In this document: positions 16,052 through 23,306 of the stretch, in pieces
How positions within the stretch are numbered: the first letter of the stretch is position 1
Layout: each line of letters opens with the position of its first letter
Assembly (NCBI RefSeq): GCF_003258515.1
Contig: NZ_QGEH01000005.1
Location: 166,208-230,207 of the forward strand
DNA length: 64,000 nt
Source: Marinobacter bohaiensis
GTDB lineage: Bacteria; Pseudomonadota; Gammaproteobacteria; Pseudomonadales; Oleiphilaceae
Direction of reading: 5' to 3'
Notes under the pieces: model-generated
The model's input: the letters and a program-made list of their open reading frames with translations, nothing else
What the model was told of the DNA's origin: nothing
The model's database searches: none
Program-made: the position numbers and the translations under genes

Positions 16052-16936
16052 CTAAAGTACTCGATTGATGATGAATGGCAAGAATATTTCATCAGAATTT
16101 TCTTGTAATTCATGGCCTACGCGGCAGTCAATATTAACGTGGAAATTTCCGTCAGAAAATTGAACATTCTTTCTATGGCCGTCTTCGCGCTTAAGCAACA
16201 TTTCGATTGCTTGGTCAGGAATCTTTCCTTTCAACTGTTTGAGTATTTCTTCACCGAAGTCAAATGTCATTACATAACTATCACCCTCTTCGGATTTTAT
16301 TCCTGAACCTGTTGTAAATAGGTCTGGATCTAGCTGTGCAATAAACCCAACGGGCACATTGGGAAAAATTAAACTCTCAAATTCATGAAATCCAAGCCGC
16401 TTCAGGTGTAGGCCAAAGTCTTTAGCCAGCTTAAAGTCCGCTTTAGTAACATTCTCTGGAGAAACATATTTTTTCAGGTTGTCAAAGTATTTGGCTAATG
16501 ACCTCATATCGAAATGTAGAATCGGCTCGCCCTTGCTGATGTGGTAAAGAGCGAATTCTCTTCCGTTGCATAGCGCAAATAGCGGTACTCGAATCTCACT
16601 GTGAATGGCATATGAGTACGCTTGCTCCACATGCTTTCCCTCGAGAATATTCTCGTTTGGCCCTTTAGCTTCGAGAACCCAGGCAAACTCTCCATTCACT
16701 TCGAATAGGTAGTCCGGGATGCACGTAATTTTCTTTCTGGCGCTACCAACTGAAACGAAGGGGTGCTTTAGAGGCTTGCTTCGAATTATCTTGAAAGGCC
16801 TCGCTGTGCTGTAACCCACAGCTTTTATGATGGGAGAGATAATTTCTTCCCTCACCGAATCCTCTCTGAAATCAGAGTCTTCTAGAGCCTCAAAATCAAA
16901 GTCTTCAATAGGATTAAAGGCTTTCTCGAATTTCAA
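16052..16936 (-). CDS. HsdR-N-type PD-(D/E)XK protein, stand-alone (cassette 4)
   Basis: About 294 residues. Residues 10-150 resemble the N-terminal domain of type I restriction R subunits: SVREEIISPIIKAVGYSTAR, then CIPDYLFEVNGEFAWVLEAK, which supplies the D and E-x-K of a PD-(D/E)XK nuclease, then HVEQAYSYAIHSEIRVPLFA. No helicase domain follows; the second half is unassigned. A defence or DNA-processing role is inferred. A TTG at 16936 with GGAG upstream is the likely start. The stop abuts the attC core. Confidence 0.8.
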   Translation of the reverse strand: MKFEKAFNPIEDFDFEALEDSDFREDSVREEIISPIIKAVGYSTARPFKIIRSKPLKHPFVSVGSARKKITCIPDYLFEVNGEFAWVLEAKGPNENILEGKHVEQAYSYAIHSEIRVPLFALCNGREFALYHISKGEPILHFDMRSLAKYFDNLKKYVSPENVTKADFKLAKDFGLHLKRLGFHEFESLIFPNVPVGFIAQLDPDLFTTGSGIKSEEGDSYVMTFDFGEEILKQLKGKIPDQAIEMLLKREDGHRKNVQFSDGNFHVNIDCRVGHELQENSDEIFLPFIINRVL

Positions 16937-16957
16937 AGCTGCTCTCCGTTTCAAAGG

Positions 16958-17017
16958 GCATAACGCTTGCAGCAGGGGCGCGACGACAGGAGCGTCCCTT
17001 GCCTGCATTGGTTATAT
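16958..17017 (-). repeat. attC site 3, end of cassette 3
   Basis: Minus strand: ATATAAC inverse core, arms around GGGACGCTCC and GCGCCCC, closing core GTTATGC. 60 bp, the shortest of the array. Confidence 0.8.
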
Positions 17018-17491
17018 GCATCGGTCGATCACATTGATCAACTCTTCGTGGATTGCAATTCGAAATTGTCCCCGAGCTCTCTCGATGAGCACTCCCACAA
17101 TAATCAGCGCAATAGCGAATAGAAATACCTTGGGAGGACTGGAAAAGTGCTCTGAAAAAACAGTATTCAAAGAGCTCAAACCAAGCACTGAGATCGCACT
17201 AACAAAGATAAGAATAAAATTACTACGCTCTGAAATTTTTGAGTTGGTATTTTTGAGAGCCAGCATGTAATCGTTTAGCTCATTCTTCGTTACAGCCTTT
17301 TTACTGAGAAGTTCAGACAGCCACGCCACACCGTATCGAGCGATACTCGTTTCACGCTCTATAAATTTCAGCCAGTATCTTTCTGATCCTACTAGCCGAT
17401 AGAAAAAACCAAATAGCGTGAAAAAATTGCCCTCAACATGCTCACTTCGTTCTTTCAGATAGGACTGTTTGAATTCTTTGAAATTTCTCAT
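17012..17491 (-). CDS. Hypothetical two-helix membrane protein (cassette 3)
   Basis: A 159-residue protein. A basic soluble N-terminal half (FKEFKQSYLKERSEHVEGNF) is followed by two hydrophobic segments near 95-115 (NFILIFVSAISVLGLSSL) and 125-145 (VFLFAIALIIVGVLIERARG). No family is recognised. The layout of soluble part plus hairpin membrane anchor resembles some SLATT or effector-type proteins, but nothing proves it. The ATG overlaps the TGA of a six-codon ORF that begins in the attC core. Confidence 0.7.
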   Translation of the reverse strand: MRNFKEFKQSYLKERSEHVEGNFFTLFGFFYRLVGSERYWLKFIERETSIARYGVAWLSELLSKKAVTKNELNDYMLALKNTNSKISERSNFILIFVSAISVLGLSSLNTVFSEHFSSPPKVFLFAIALIIVGVLIERARGQFRIAIHEELINVIDRCI

Positions 17492-17506
17492 GTCTCGGAC
17501 TTATTC

Positions 17507-17591
17507 ATATAACGCCATTCAGCACGCGCGGCTACGAAATGGAGGCGAAGCCGCAATGTAGTAGACGTCGCCGTGACTGGCCTTGTTATGG
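17507..17591 (-). repeat. attC site 2, end of cassette 2
   Basis: Minus strand: CCATAAC inverse core carrying the cassette stop, arms GGCGACGTC and its partner, central GCGGCTTCGCC-type hairpin, closing core GTTATAT. 85 bp. Confidence 0.88.
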
Positions 17592-18011
17592 CGACAACTG
17601 CCGCCATGCCGTTTTGTTGAAAATACCACAGACTGCTCCAGGCACCGCAAATACGGCAATAAAGCCCAGAGAGACCGCCACCGACCTGCTACCTGACCAG
17701 AGATCAAAGAATATGCCGAAACATAGAGCAACCAATACGCCAGATAAGCCACCCAATAGGACGGCAAAGCTTAAACTTATCTCTTCCTCGCGCCCCTTAT
17801 AACTCCAGAGCAGAATCCCATCAAAAATTGCTGCAATAAAGGCTGGCACCAGGCCAACGATGTAGGAAAACAAGAAAAGGTTGGGAAATCCGGGATCATC
17901 TGTCGATGGGCTACCCATCAACTGAGCCAGGGTATATCCACCGATACCCGGACCGAAAAGCAGGAACCAAAACACCAAAATTGAACTGCTCTTCAGGAAG
18001 CCCAGACTCAA
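17586..18011 (-). CDS. Hypothetical multi-pass membrane protein (cassette 2)
   Basis: About 141 residues with four predicted membrane segments (SSILVFWFLLFGPGIGGYTL, LFLFSYIVGLVPAFIAAIFD, SFAVLLGGLSGVLVALCFGI, VAVSLGFIAVFAVPGAVCGI). No family is recognised. The start is unclear: TTG at 18011 is only 3 bases after AAGGAG, while an ATG in the attC core opens a different frame through the same region. The stop TAA lies inside the attC core. Confidence 0.65.
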   Translation of the reverse strand: MSLGFLKSSSILVFWFLLFGPGIGGYTLAQLMGSPSTDDPGFPNLFLFSYIVGLVPAFIAAIFDGILLWSYKGREEEISLSFAVLLGGLSGVLVALCFGIFFDLWSGSRSVAVSLGFIAVFAVPGAVCGIFNKTAWRQLSP

Positions 18012-18023
18012 ATTCTCCTTTTG

Positions 18024-18110
18024 CCATAACGTTTGAGCTAAGCGGCGCGGCTTTAGCCGCGTCCGGTGTAGGCCCGAAGGGCCGGAACATACTTGAGCGA
18101 TTTGTTATGC
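18024..18110 (-). repeat. attC site 1, end of the first cassette
   Basis: Minus strand: GCATAAC inverse core containing the stop of cassette 1, central arms GGCCC TTC GGGCC and GCGGC TAAA GCCGC, closing core GTTATGG. 87 bp. Confidence 0.88.
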
Positions 18111-18611
18111 ATCGGCAAACACTAGGTCGTAGAATCGCTCTACAGTCTTGTCTAGCGCAGGTAGCAGCTCAAATCGTGATCCGTCTTTCCTCTTAATGAT
18201 CACCGCAGACCGAACGCTTTCTTTGTCTTCAGAAAGATACTCTTCATGAATTTCAATAATCTGGTCTTCGGAGGAAAATGTGCCCCCCTCAATTGCGCCA
18301 CAGGAATTGACAGTAGAATGGCGTGAAAAGGGCCCTACCTCGGTATATAAATGCTTGTAGGCATTTGAGACACTTCGAATATCGCGAAAGGCGCCTTCCG
18401 TCTCTTCTGAAAGGTAGTTTACAAGGTCGCCTATAGTGTCAAATGCAACAACCTTCTCAGGGCAGTGGCGCTTGTTATAGGCCAAGTAATGGTCGGCTAA
18501 GTGGGAGCACGAGACGGCAGCATTGAAGCCTCTGCGCACGTCACCGGGCCTTTCATGGCAATCGAGTCGGTTCTGATCAACGAACGCTTCGAGAAATTGC
18601 TCTGGAGTCAT
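18105..18611 (-). CDS. Hypothetical protein, helical N-terminal half (cassette 1, next to attI)
   Basis: About 168 residues from the ATG at 18611; an ATG two codons earlier is also possible. The N-terminal 100 residues look helical (GFNAAVSCSHLADHYLAYNK, then FRDIRSVSNAYKHLY, an R/N-K-H pattern reminiscent of HEPN-like helices). The C-terminal part is strand-rich (SAVIIKRKDGSRFELLPALD). No family is assigned. The start codon overlaps the stop of the attI ORF as ATGA, so translation is probably coupled. Closest to the integrase end, so it should be the most strongly expressed cassette. Confidence 0.75.
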   Translation of the reverse strand: MTPEQFLEAFVDQNRLDCHERPGDVRRGFNAAVSCSHLADHYLAYNKRHCPEKVVAFDTIGDLVNYLSEETEGAFRDIRSVSNAYKHLYTEVGPFSRHSTVNSCGAIEGGTFSSEDQIIEIHEEYLSEDKESVRSAVIIKRKDGSRFELLPALDKTVERFYDLVFADA

Positions 18612-18733
18612 TCCCATTCTATGTCCAACCGAGATGCATAACAGTAATTAGACCGCGTTCCGCGATATCGAATAATCGTGCGTTCTCGATAATGTCGCCC
18701 TACGGGCGGTTTCGGTACGGTCGTTAATTCCAT
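18608..18733 (-). CDS. attI-spanning 41-codon ORF coupled to cassette 1
   Basis: ATG at 18733 with AAGGTG eight bases upstream. The frame runs through the whole attI region and the recombination point into the cassette, ending TGA at 18610-18608 and overlapping the cassette gene start as ATGA. This parallels ORF-11 at attI1 of class 1 integrons, which raises cassette translation. The product is basic and likely has no role of its own. Confidence 0.6.
   Translation of the reverse strand: MELTTVPKPPVGRHYRERTIIRYRGTRSNYCYASRLDIEWE
18636..18700 (-). other. attI recombination site
   Basis: On the minus strand the core GTTATGC (18642-18636) is where the first cassette joins. The bases on the integrase side are not attC-like and hold inverted fragments such as TCGAGAACGCACGATTATTCGA. 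The outer boundary is approximate. Confidence 0.7.
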
Positions 18734-18745
18734 TTAAACAACACC

Positions 18746-18793
18746 TTAGCGTCTCGTCGCCGTTGGCGCCATGTCTTCGTTTGACTTCTTCAT
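18746..18793 (-). CDS. Possible 15-codon ORF upstream of attI
   Basis: ATG at 18793 opens a frame ending TAA at 18746; that stop overlaps the AAGG ribosome site of the attI ORF. It may be the first link of a short-ORF relay from the cassette promoter. Weak support. Confidence 0.3.
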   Translation of the reverse strand: MKKSNEDMAPTATRR

Positions 18794-18811
18794 TCTGTCA
18801 TTCCAATATAA

Positions 18812-18827
18812 CTGTATAAAAATACAG
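18812..18827 (+). promoter_or_regulatory. LexA box controlling intI
   Basis: CTGTATAAAAATACAG is a full CTG-N10-CAG SOS box with the AT-rich centre of the gammaproteobacterial consensus. It lies 24 bases before the intI ATG, with AGGAGG between them. Integrase expression should rise on DNA damage. Because the AT-rich box also sits upstream of the attI ORF on the other strand, it could affect the cassette promoter too. Confidence 0.93.
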
Positions 18828-18850
18828 CTTCGCAGACAGGAGGTCAGCGA

Positions 18851-19810
18851 ATGGCGCAACGGGAACCCCGCCTCAGGGAGCAGGTCCGCCGGGTGATGCG
18901 GTTGGGCCGGTACAGTATTCGGACGGAGAAATCCTACTGGTACTGGATTCGCTATTTCATCCGCTTCCAGAACCTGACCCATCCTCGCCAATTGGGCGCG
19001 CCCGATGTCAGGGACTTTCTGACCTGGCTGGCGGTGGAGCGGAATGTCGCGGCGGCGACGCAGGATCAGGCGTTGAACGCCCTCGTTTTCCTTTACAGCA
19101 AGGTGCTGGAGGCGCCACTGGGGGATATCGGTGACGCCACCCGCTCGAAACGGCCGCCCAGACTCCCCACGGTGCTCACCCACGATGAGGCCATGCGGCT
19201 GATTCAGCAGTTGTCATCGCCGTATGACGTGATGGCGTCTTTGATGTACGGCGCCGGCCTGAGGGTGACCGAAGCCGCCCGCCTGCGCGTGAAGGATATC
19301 GACCAGGCCCGGCGGGTCATTACGGTTCGCGATGGCAAGGGCGGGAAAGACCGCACGACCCTGTTGCCCGAGGCGCTGGCAAGCCGACTGGCCGCCCACA
19401 TCGAGCGCATCGCCTTTTCCTGGCGCGGGCGGGACCGGCACATAACCGCACCCGTCACCCTGCCCTTTGCCCTGCGCCGCAAATACCCGGGCGCGGACAC
19501 GTCGCTCGAATGGCAGTGGCTGTTTCCGTCCCAAGGGTTGTGCGCGGACGATACCGGGCGCGCCGTGCGTCACCACATCCATGTCTCCAGCGTGCAGAAA
19601 GCGGTCCGCAACGCGGCTGCAGACGCGGGGATTCACAAGCCGACCGGCTGCCACACGCTGCGCCACACGTTCGCGACGGAGCTGCTACGGCGCGGCAGCG
19701 ATATCCGGACGGTCCAGTCGCTGCTGGGCCATGCGAACGTGCGCACCACCCAGATCTATACCCATGTGCTGGGCGAAGGCTTTGCGGGGGTGAACAGCCC
19801 GCTGGGCTGA
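18851..19810 (+). CDS. intI: Integron integrase (tyrosine recombinase)
   Basis: A 319-residue tyrosine recombinase. Catalytic residues are R138 (GAGLRVTEAARLRVKDID), K163 or K166, H268 and R271 (HTLRHTFATELLRRG), H294 (LLGHANVRTT) and the nucleophile Y303. The IntI-specific extra patch is present at about 207-228 (ALRRKYPGADTSLEWQWLFP), which separates integron integrases from XerC/D. It appears intact, so the integron may be active. Regulated by the LexA box; AGGAGG precedes the ATG. Confidence 0.97.
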   Translation: MAQREPRLREQVRRVMRLGRYSIRTEKSYWYWIRYFIRFQNLTHPRQLGAPDVRDFLTWLAVERNVAAATQDQALNALVFLYSKVLEAPLGDIGDATRSKRPPRLPTVLTHDEAMRLIQQLSSPYDVMASLMYGAGLRVTEAARLRVKDIDQARRVITVRDGKGGKDRTTLLPEALASRLAAHIERIAFSWRGRDRHITAPVTLPFALRRKYPGADTSLEWQWLFPSQGLCADDTGRAVRHHIHVSSVQKAVRNAAADAGIHKPTGCHTLRHTFATELLRRGSDIRTVQSLLGHANVRTTQIYTHVLGEGFAGVNSPLG

Positions 19811-19812
19811 AA

Positions 19813-20409
19813 TCAGCGGCCCGCCTGGCCCACCGCGCCCGCCGTGGCCACCAGCTCGTCGATCACGCCATCCAGCATCGGTTGCCAGTTGTCGCCCTTG
19901 AACTCGCCGTTGCCGTCGAATACCTGGTTGGCCTGGGGCACGGCCATTTGCGTGGGAATCACCTGCACGCCGATGTTGCCCAGCATCATGCGCAGGGGCA
20001 CGAGGCCACGCATGCCGCCAAAACCGCCGGGGGACGCGGACAGCAGCCCCGCCACCTTGCCCTTGAAGGCCGCCAGACCGGGCTCGTCGCTGGATTCCGG
20101 GCGACTGATCCAGTGCAGGGTGTTGACCAGCAGCGGCGTGAGGGTGCTGTTGTATTCCGGCGCGGCGATGCAGAAGCCGTGGTGGTCGCGGAACACTTGC
20201 TTCAGGTCACGCGCCGCCTGGGGCAGCCCTTTTTCCGCTTCCAGATCGCCGTTATAGATGGGCATCTCGTAGTGGGCGAGGTTGATGCGGGTGACGCTGA
20301 CGCCGTCGCGCGTCTCCGCCGTGCGGGCGGCGGCTTCGGCCAGTTGCGCGTTGAAAGATCCGGTGCGGGTGCTGCCAGCCATGAACAACAGCTTGACGGG
20401 TTGGGCCAT
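19813..20409 (-). CDS. NAD(P)H-dependent FMN reductase family protein
   Basis: A 198-residue flavodoxin-fold reductase with the FMN phosphate loop GSTRTGSFN, the PEYNSTLTPLLVNTLHWISR block and LLSASPGGFGGMRGLVPLR, as in ChrR/azoreductase-type NADPH:FMN or quinone reductases. It probably reduces quinones or other electrophiles with FMN. Convergent with intI, with only 2 bases between the stops, so it marks the return to resident chromosome. Confidence 0.93.
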   Translation of the reverse strand: MAQPVKLLFMAGSTRTGSFNAQLAEAAARTAETRDGVSVTRINLAHYEMPIYNGDLEAEKGLPQAARDLKQVFRDHHGFCIAAPEYNSTLTPLLVNTLHWISRPESSDEPGLAAFKGKVAGLLSASPGGFGGMRGLVPLRMMLGNIGVQVIPTQMAVPQANQVFDGNGEFKGDNWQPMLDGVIDELVATAGAVGQAGR

Positions 20410-20534
20410 GGTTCGTGTCTCCTGGTCCGGTGATGGATTTCGTTACCAAGCTAAACGGTATAGGGTGAATAGCAAGCAAATCGATATTTGACGATTCTAT
20501 AGGCCCCATAGGGCCTTACACGTGATCCATTAAG

Positions 20535-20562
20535 GTGACAGTAAGTGGCGATTTTCTATACT
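20535..20562 (+). promoter_or_regulatory. Promoter of cfa with RpoS-like extended -10
   Basis: GTGACA at 20535, 16-base spacer, TATACT at 20557-20562 within GTGGCGATTTTCTATACT. The CTATACT element fits sigma-S-preferred promoters, and cfa is sigma-S dependent in E. coli. The same 18 bases occur before the aminotransferase gene at 42106. Confidence 0.6.
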
Positions 20563-20664
20563 AGGGGGGATAGAAGAACAAATAAATGACAGAGTGCGTT
20601 TGAGACAGCATGGCGAATTGATCGGGGGCCCCATCAGGGGATTCGAACTTTCAGGGAGACCACC

Positions 20665-21981
20665 ATGGCGTATCAGAACACCCAGACCGGCCACGAGTCG
20701 GCCAGCGAGCCGCGACAGGAGAACGCCCTGTCCATCCCGCTGGAAGCCTACCAGACCCGTCGCGCATCCTACTTCTGGGAGCGCAAACTGTTGCAGAAGC
20801 TGCTTGAGTTCGCCGGCAGCCCACCGATCCAGTGCGAACTCTGGGACGGGTCGCAGGTGCGGCTCGACAACACCTCGCCACGCTTTACCCTGGGCCTGAC
20901 CGACCCCAAGGCACTCTATCATCTCGTTTCCAACCCCAACCTGTCGTTCGGCGATCTCTACAGCGCCGGCCGGCTGACCGTCTCCGGCGACCTGACCGAG
21001 CTGCTGGACACGCTCTACCAGGCCACCCGCCAGGCCGAGTCCAGCTGGCCCGCCTGGCTGGAGAAGCTCTGGGCCAACCACGCGCCCCGTTCCACCGATA
21101 TGGGCGATGCGCGCCAGAACATCCACCACCATTACGACCTGGGCAACGACTTCTACCGCCTGTGGCTGGATACGGCAGAGATGCAGTACACCTGCGCCTA
21201 TTTCGAGAGCGCCGACAACACGCTCGAACAGGCGCAACTGGCCAAGCTGGAACACGTCTGCCGCAAGCTCCAGCTCAAGCCGGGCATGACCGTGGTGGAA
21301 GCCGGTTGCGGCTGGGGCGGGCTGGCCCGCTACATGGCGCGGAACTATGGCGTGAACGTGCACGCCTACAACATCTCGAAGGAACAGCTGGCGTTCGCCC
21401 GCGAGGAAGCAAAACGCCAGGGCCTGGACCAGCAGATCGACTACGTGGAGGACGACTACCGCAACATCAGCGGCCAGTACGACGCCTTCGTCTCGGTGGG
21501 CATGCTGGAACATGTGGGCACCAGCCACTACGACGACATGGCCACGGTGATCAAACGCTCCCTGAAACCCGATGGCCTGGCCCTGCTGCACAGCATCGGC
21601 CGCAACTCGCCACGCAAGATGAACGCCTGGATCGAGAAACGCATCTTTCCCGGCGCCTACCCGCCCAGCATCGGCGAGTTCGTCGGCATCTGCGAGCGGG
21701 GCAATTTCTCGGTGCTGGATGTGGAGAACCTGCGCCTGCACTACGCCCAGACCCTGGAACACTGGAAGGACCGCTTCGAGGCCCACGTCGACGAGGTGAC
21801 CGACATGTACGACGAGAACTTCACCCGTGCCTGGCGGCTGTATCTGGCCGGTTCGATCTCGGCGTTCCGCACCAGCTCATTGCAGCTGTTCCAGGTGGTA
21901 TTCAGCCACGCGGACAACAACAGCGTGCCGCGTAACCGCAAGCACCTCTACGCATCCTCGGCTGCACCGGAGTCCGTCTGA
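20665..21981 (+). CDS. cfa: Cyclopropane-fatty-acyl-phospholipid synthase family methyltransferase
   Basis: A 438-residue Cfa-type enzyme. An N-terminal lipid-binding domain (about 30-140) precedes the HHHYDLGNDFYRLWLD block and the SAM motif VVEAGCGWGG (210-219). Then come NISKEQLAFA and SVGMLEHVG, and the C-terminal CERGNF and HYAQTLEHWKDRFE blocks. It adds a methylene from SAM to unsaturated acyl chains of membrane phospholipids. Start supported by AGGGAG. A flavoprotein gene starts 2 bases after its stop, so a modified product (see findings) is possible. Confidence 0.95.
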   Translation: MAYQNTQTGHESASEPRQENALSIPLEAYQTRRASYFWERKLLQKLLEFAGSPPIQCELWDGSQVRLDNTSPRFTLGLTDPKALYHLVSNPNLSFGDLYSAGRLTVSGDLTELLDTLYQATRQAESSWPAWLEKLWANHAPRSTDMGDARQNIHHHYDLGNDFYRLWLDTAEMQYTCAYFESADNTLEQAQLAKLEHVCRKLQLKPGMTVVEAGCGWGGLARYMARNYGVNVHAYNISKEQLAFAREEAKRQGLDQQIDYVEDDYRNISGQYDAFVSVGMLEHVGTSHYDDMATVIKRSLKPDGLALLHSIGRNSPRKMNAWIEKRIFPGAYPPSIGEFVGICERGNFSVLDVENLRLHYAQTLEHWKDRFEAHVDEVTDMYDENFTRAWRLYLAGSISAFRTSSLQLFQVVFSHADNNSVPRNRKHLYASSAAPESV

Positions 21982-21983
21982 CC

Positions 21984-23111
21984 ATGGAACACTACGACCT
22001 GATCATCGTCGGCGGCGGCCCGGCCGGCTCCACCCTGGCCTGGGCCCTGCGCAACAGCGGCAAGCGCATCCTGCTGATGGACAAGGCCGACTTCCCCCGG
22101 GACAAGACCTGCGCCGGCTGGGTGACGCCTGCCGTGGTGGAAAGCCTGGGCATCGACCTGGACGACTACCGCCAGGCCAACACCCTGCAACCGATCAACC
22201 GTTTCCGCATCGGCATGATGGGCCAGCCGGCGGTGGACAACGACCACGGTGACGAGCCGGTGAGCTATGGCATCCGCCGCTGCGAGTTCGACACCTACCT
22301 GCTGGACCGCGTGACCGCCGACAAGGCGCTGAAGACGCCCGTGAAGTCCATCGTGCGCGACGAGGGCAACTGGATCATCAACGACACCTACCGGGCCCCG
22401 CTGGTGGTGGGCGCCGGCGGACACTTCTGCCCGGTGGCGCGCCAGCTCGGCGACGGCCCCGGCGGGCACGAAACCGTGGTCGCCGCCAAGGAAGTGGAAT
22501 TCGAGATGACCGACGCCCAGGCGCAGACCTGCCGCGCCCGGGGCGACCAGCCGGAACTCTGGTTCTGCCGGGACCTCAAGGGCTACGCCTGGGTGTTCCG
22601 CAAGGACAACTACCTGAACATCGGTCTGGGCCGGGAGGACAACCACAAGCTCACCGACCACCTGGAAGCCTTCGTGCAGGACATGAAGGACCAGGGGCGC
22701 ATCCCCGAGGATCTGCCCGGCCGCTTCAAGGGCCACGCCTACCTGCTCTACGCCCACGCCGAGCGGCCGCTGGTGGACGACGGCATCCTGCTGATCGGCG
22801 ATGCCGCCGGACTGGCCTACACGCAAAGCGGCGAAGGCATCCGCCCGGCCATCGAATCCGCGCTGCTGGCCGCCGAAACCATCCGCCGCGCGCCGGACAT
22901 GCACGCCCAGAGCCTGCAGCGCTACGGCGACGCCATCGCCGACCGTTTCGGCCGCCGCGCCCTGTCCGAGAACGACGGCTGGCAGCTGCCGGGCTGGGTC
23001 AAATCCACCGTCGCCAGCGGCCTGATGCGCTCCCACTGGTTCACCCGCAAGGTGGTAACCGAGAAGTGGTTCCTGCACCAGGATGTGCCGGCGTTGAAGG
23101 TGGCGGTTTGA
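21984..23111 (+). CDS. FAD-dependent oxidoreductase, geranylgeranyl-reductase family
   Basis: A 375-residue flavoprotein. The N-terminal dinucleotide motif is YDLIIVGGGPAGSTLAWALR, followed by DKTCAGWVTPAV as in geranylgeranyl-reductase-like enzymes, and the second FAD motif GILLIGDAAGLAYTQSGEGI near 260-285. The family reduces double bonds of isoprenoid or lipid chains or oxidises lipophilic substrates. It follows cfa by 2 bases, so it is co-translated and probably acts on the same lipids. The exact substrate is unknown. Confidence 0.88.
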   Translation: MEHYDLIIVGGGPAGSTLAWALRNSGKRILLMDKADFPRDKTCAGWVTPAVVESLGIDLDDYRQANTLQPINRFRIGMMGQPAVDNDHGDEPVSYGIRRCEFDTYLLDRVTADKALKTPVKSIVRDEGNWIINDTYRAPLVVGAGGHFCPVARQLGDGPGGHETVVAAKEVEFEMTDAQAQTCRARGDQPELWFCRDLKGYAWVFRKDNYLNIGLGREDNHKLTDHLEAFVQDMKDQGRIPEDLPGRFKGHAYLLYAHAERPLVDDGILLIGDAAGLAYTQSGEGIRPAIESALLAAETIRRAPDMHAQSLQRYGDAIADRFGRRALSENDGWQLPGWVKSTVASGLMRSHWFTRKVVTEKWFLHQDVPALKVAV

Positions 23112-23247
23112 GGGGCGGTGGGATCGTGCCCTGGGGATGACGGGGCAGGCCTGCGGCCTGCTCGGAAGCTGAAGCTTCGGAGGGGCCGCCAGGCCCCTGG
23201 GTCCTGACGGCCCCACGCCTGAACTCTGGACACCCCATCCGCCCAAC

Positions 23248-23276
23248 AAAAAAGAGGCCCAACCGGGCCTCTTTTT
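23248..23276. terminator. Bidirectional terminator between the cfa operon and the propeller gene
   Basis: GAGGCCC, loop AACC, GGGCCTC, with A-run before and T-run after, so it can end both convergent transcripts. The preceding 130 bases hold only GC-rich partial inverted repeats. Confidence 0.92.
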
Positions 23277-23306
23277 CATTCGGACCTGGCGTTGAGCCCC
23301 GCCGTC

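Larger units (their letters stand above)
12578..19810. mobile_element. Chromosomal integron: intI, attI and eight gene cassettes
   Basis: An integron integrase gene on the plus strand faces away from an AT-rich array whose genes all read on the minus strand, the canonical layout. Seven clear attC sites and one weak one separate single-gene cassettes. Each cassette gene is followed at once by the attC inverse core, often with the stop codon inside it. Base composition and TTG start usage differ sharply from the GC-rich flanks. No antibiotic-resistance gene is present. The nearest parallels are the chromosomal integrons of marine gammaproteobacteria. Confidence 0.95.

Noticed and set aside
16937..17008. 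N-terminal extension of the nuclease-like cassette gene through attC 3
   Set aside because: It crosses the recombination site. GGAG followed by TTG at 16936 is inside the cassette and more plausible.
12578..18110. CRISPR array as an explanation of the repeated elements
   Set aside because: The repeats are 60-90 bp, imperfect, separated by whole genes and have integron core sites; there is no short direct repeat with uniform spacers and no cas gene.
18746..19183. Minus-strand open frame covering the start of intI
   Set aside because: It is the antisense of the integrase gene. Only its last 15 codons, upstream of attI, are considered, as a possible short ORF.
20523..20528. TGATCC upstream of cfa, which could have made cfa an ECF11 target as in Rhodobacter
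   Set aside because: The 18-base spacing leads to GGCGAT, not TAA-type -10 sequence. A better sigma-70/sigma-S promoter overlaps the region.
23112..23240. GC-rich partial inverted repeats before the bidirectional terminator
   Set aside because: They are short and irregular and do not form one defined structure; the terminator at 23248 explains the site.
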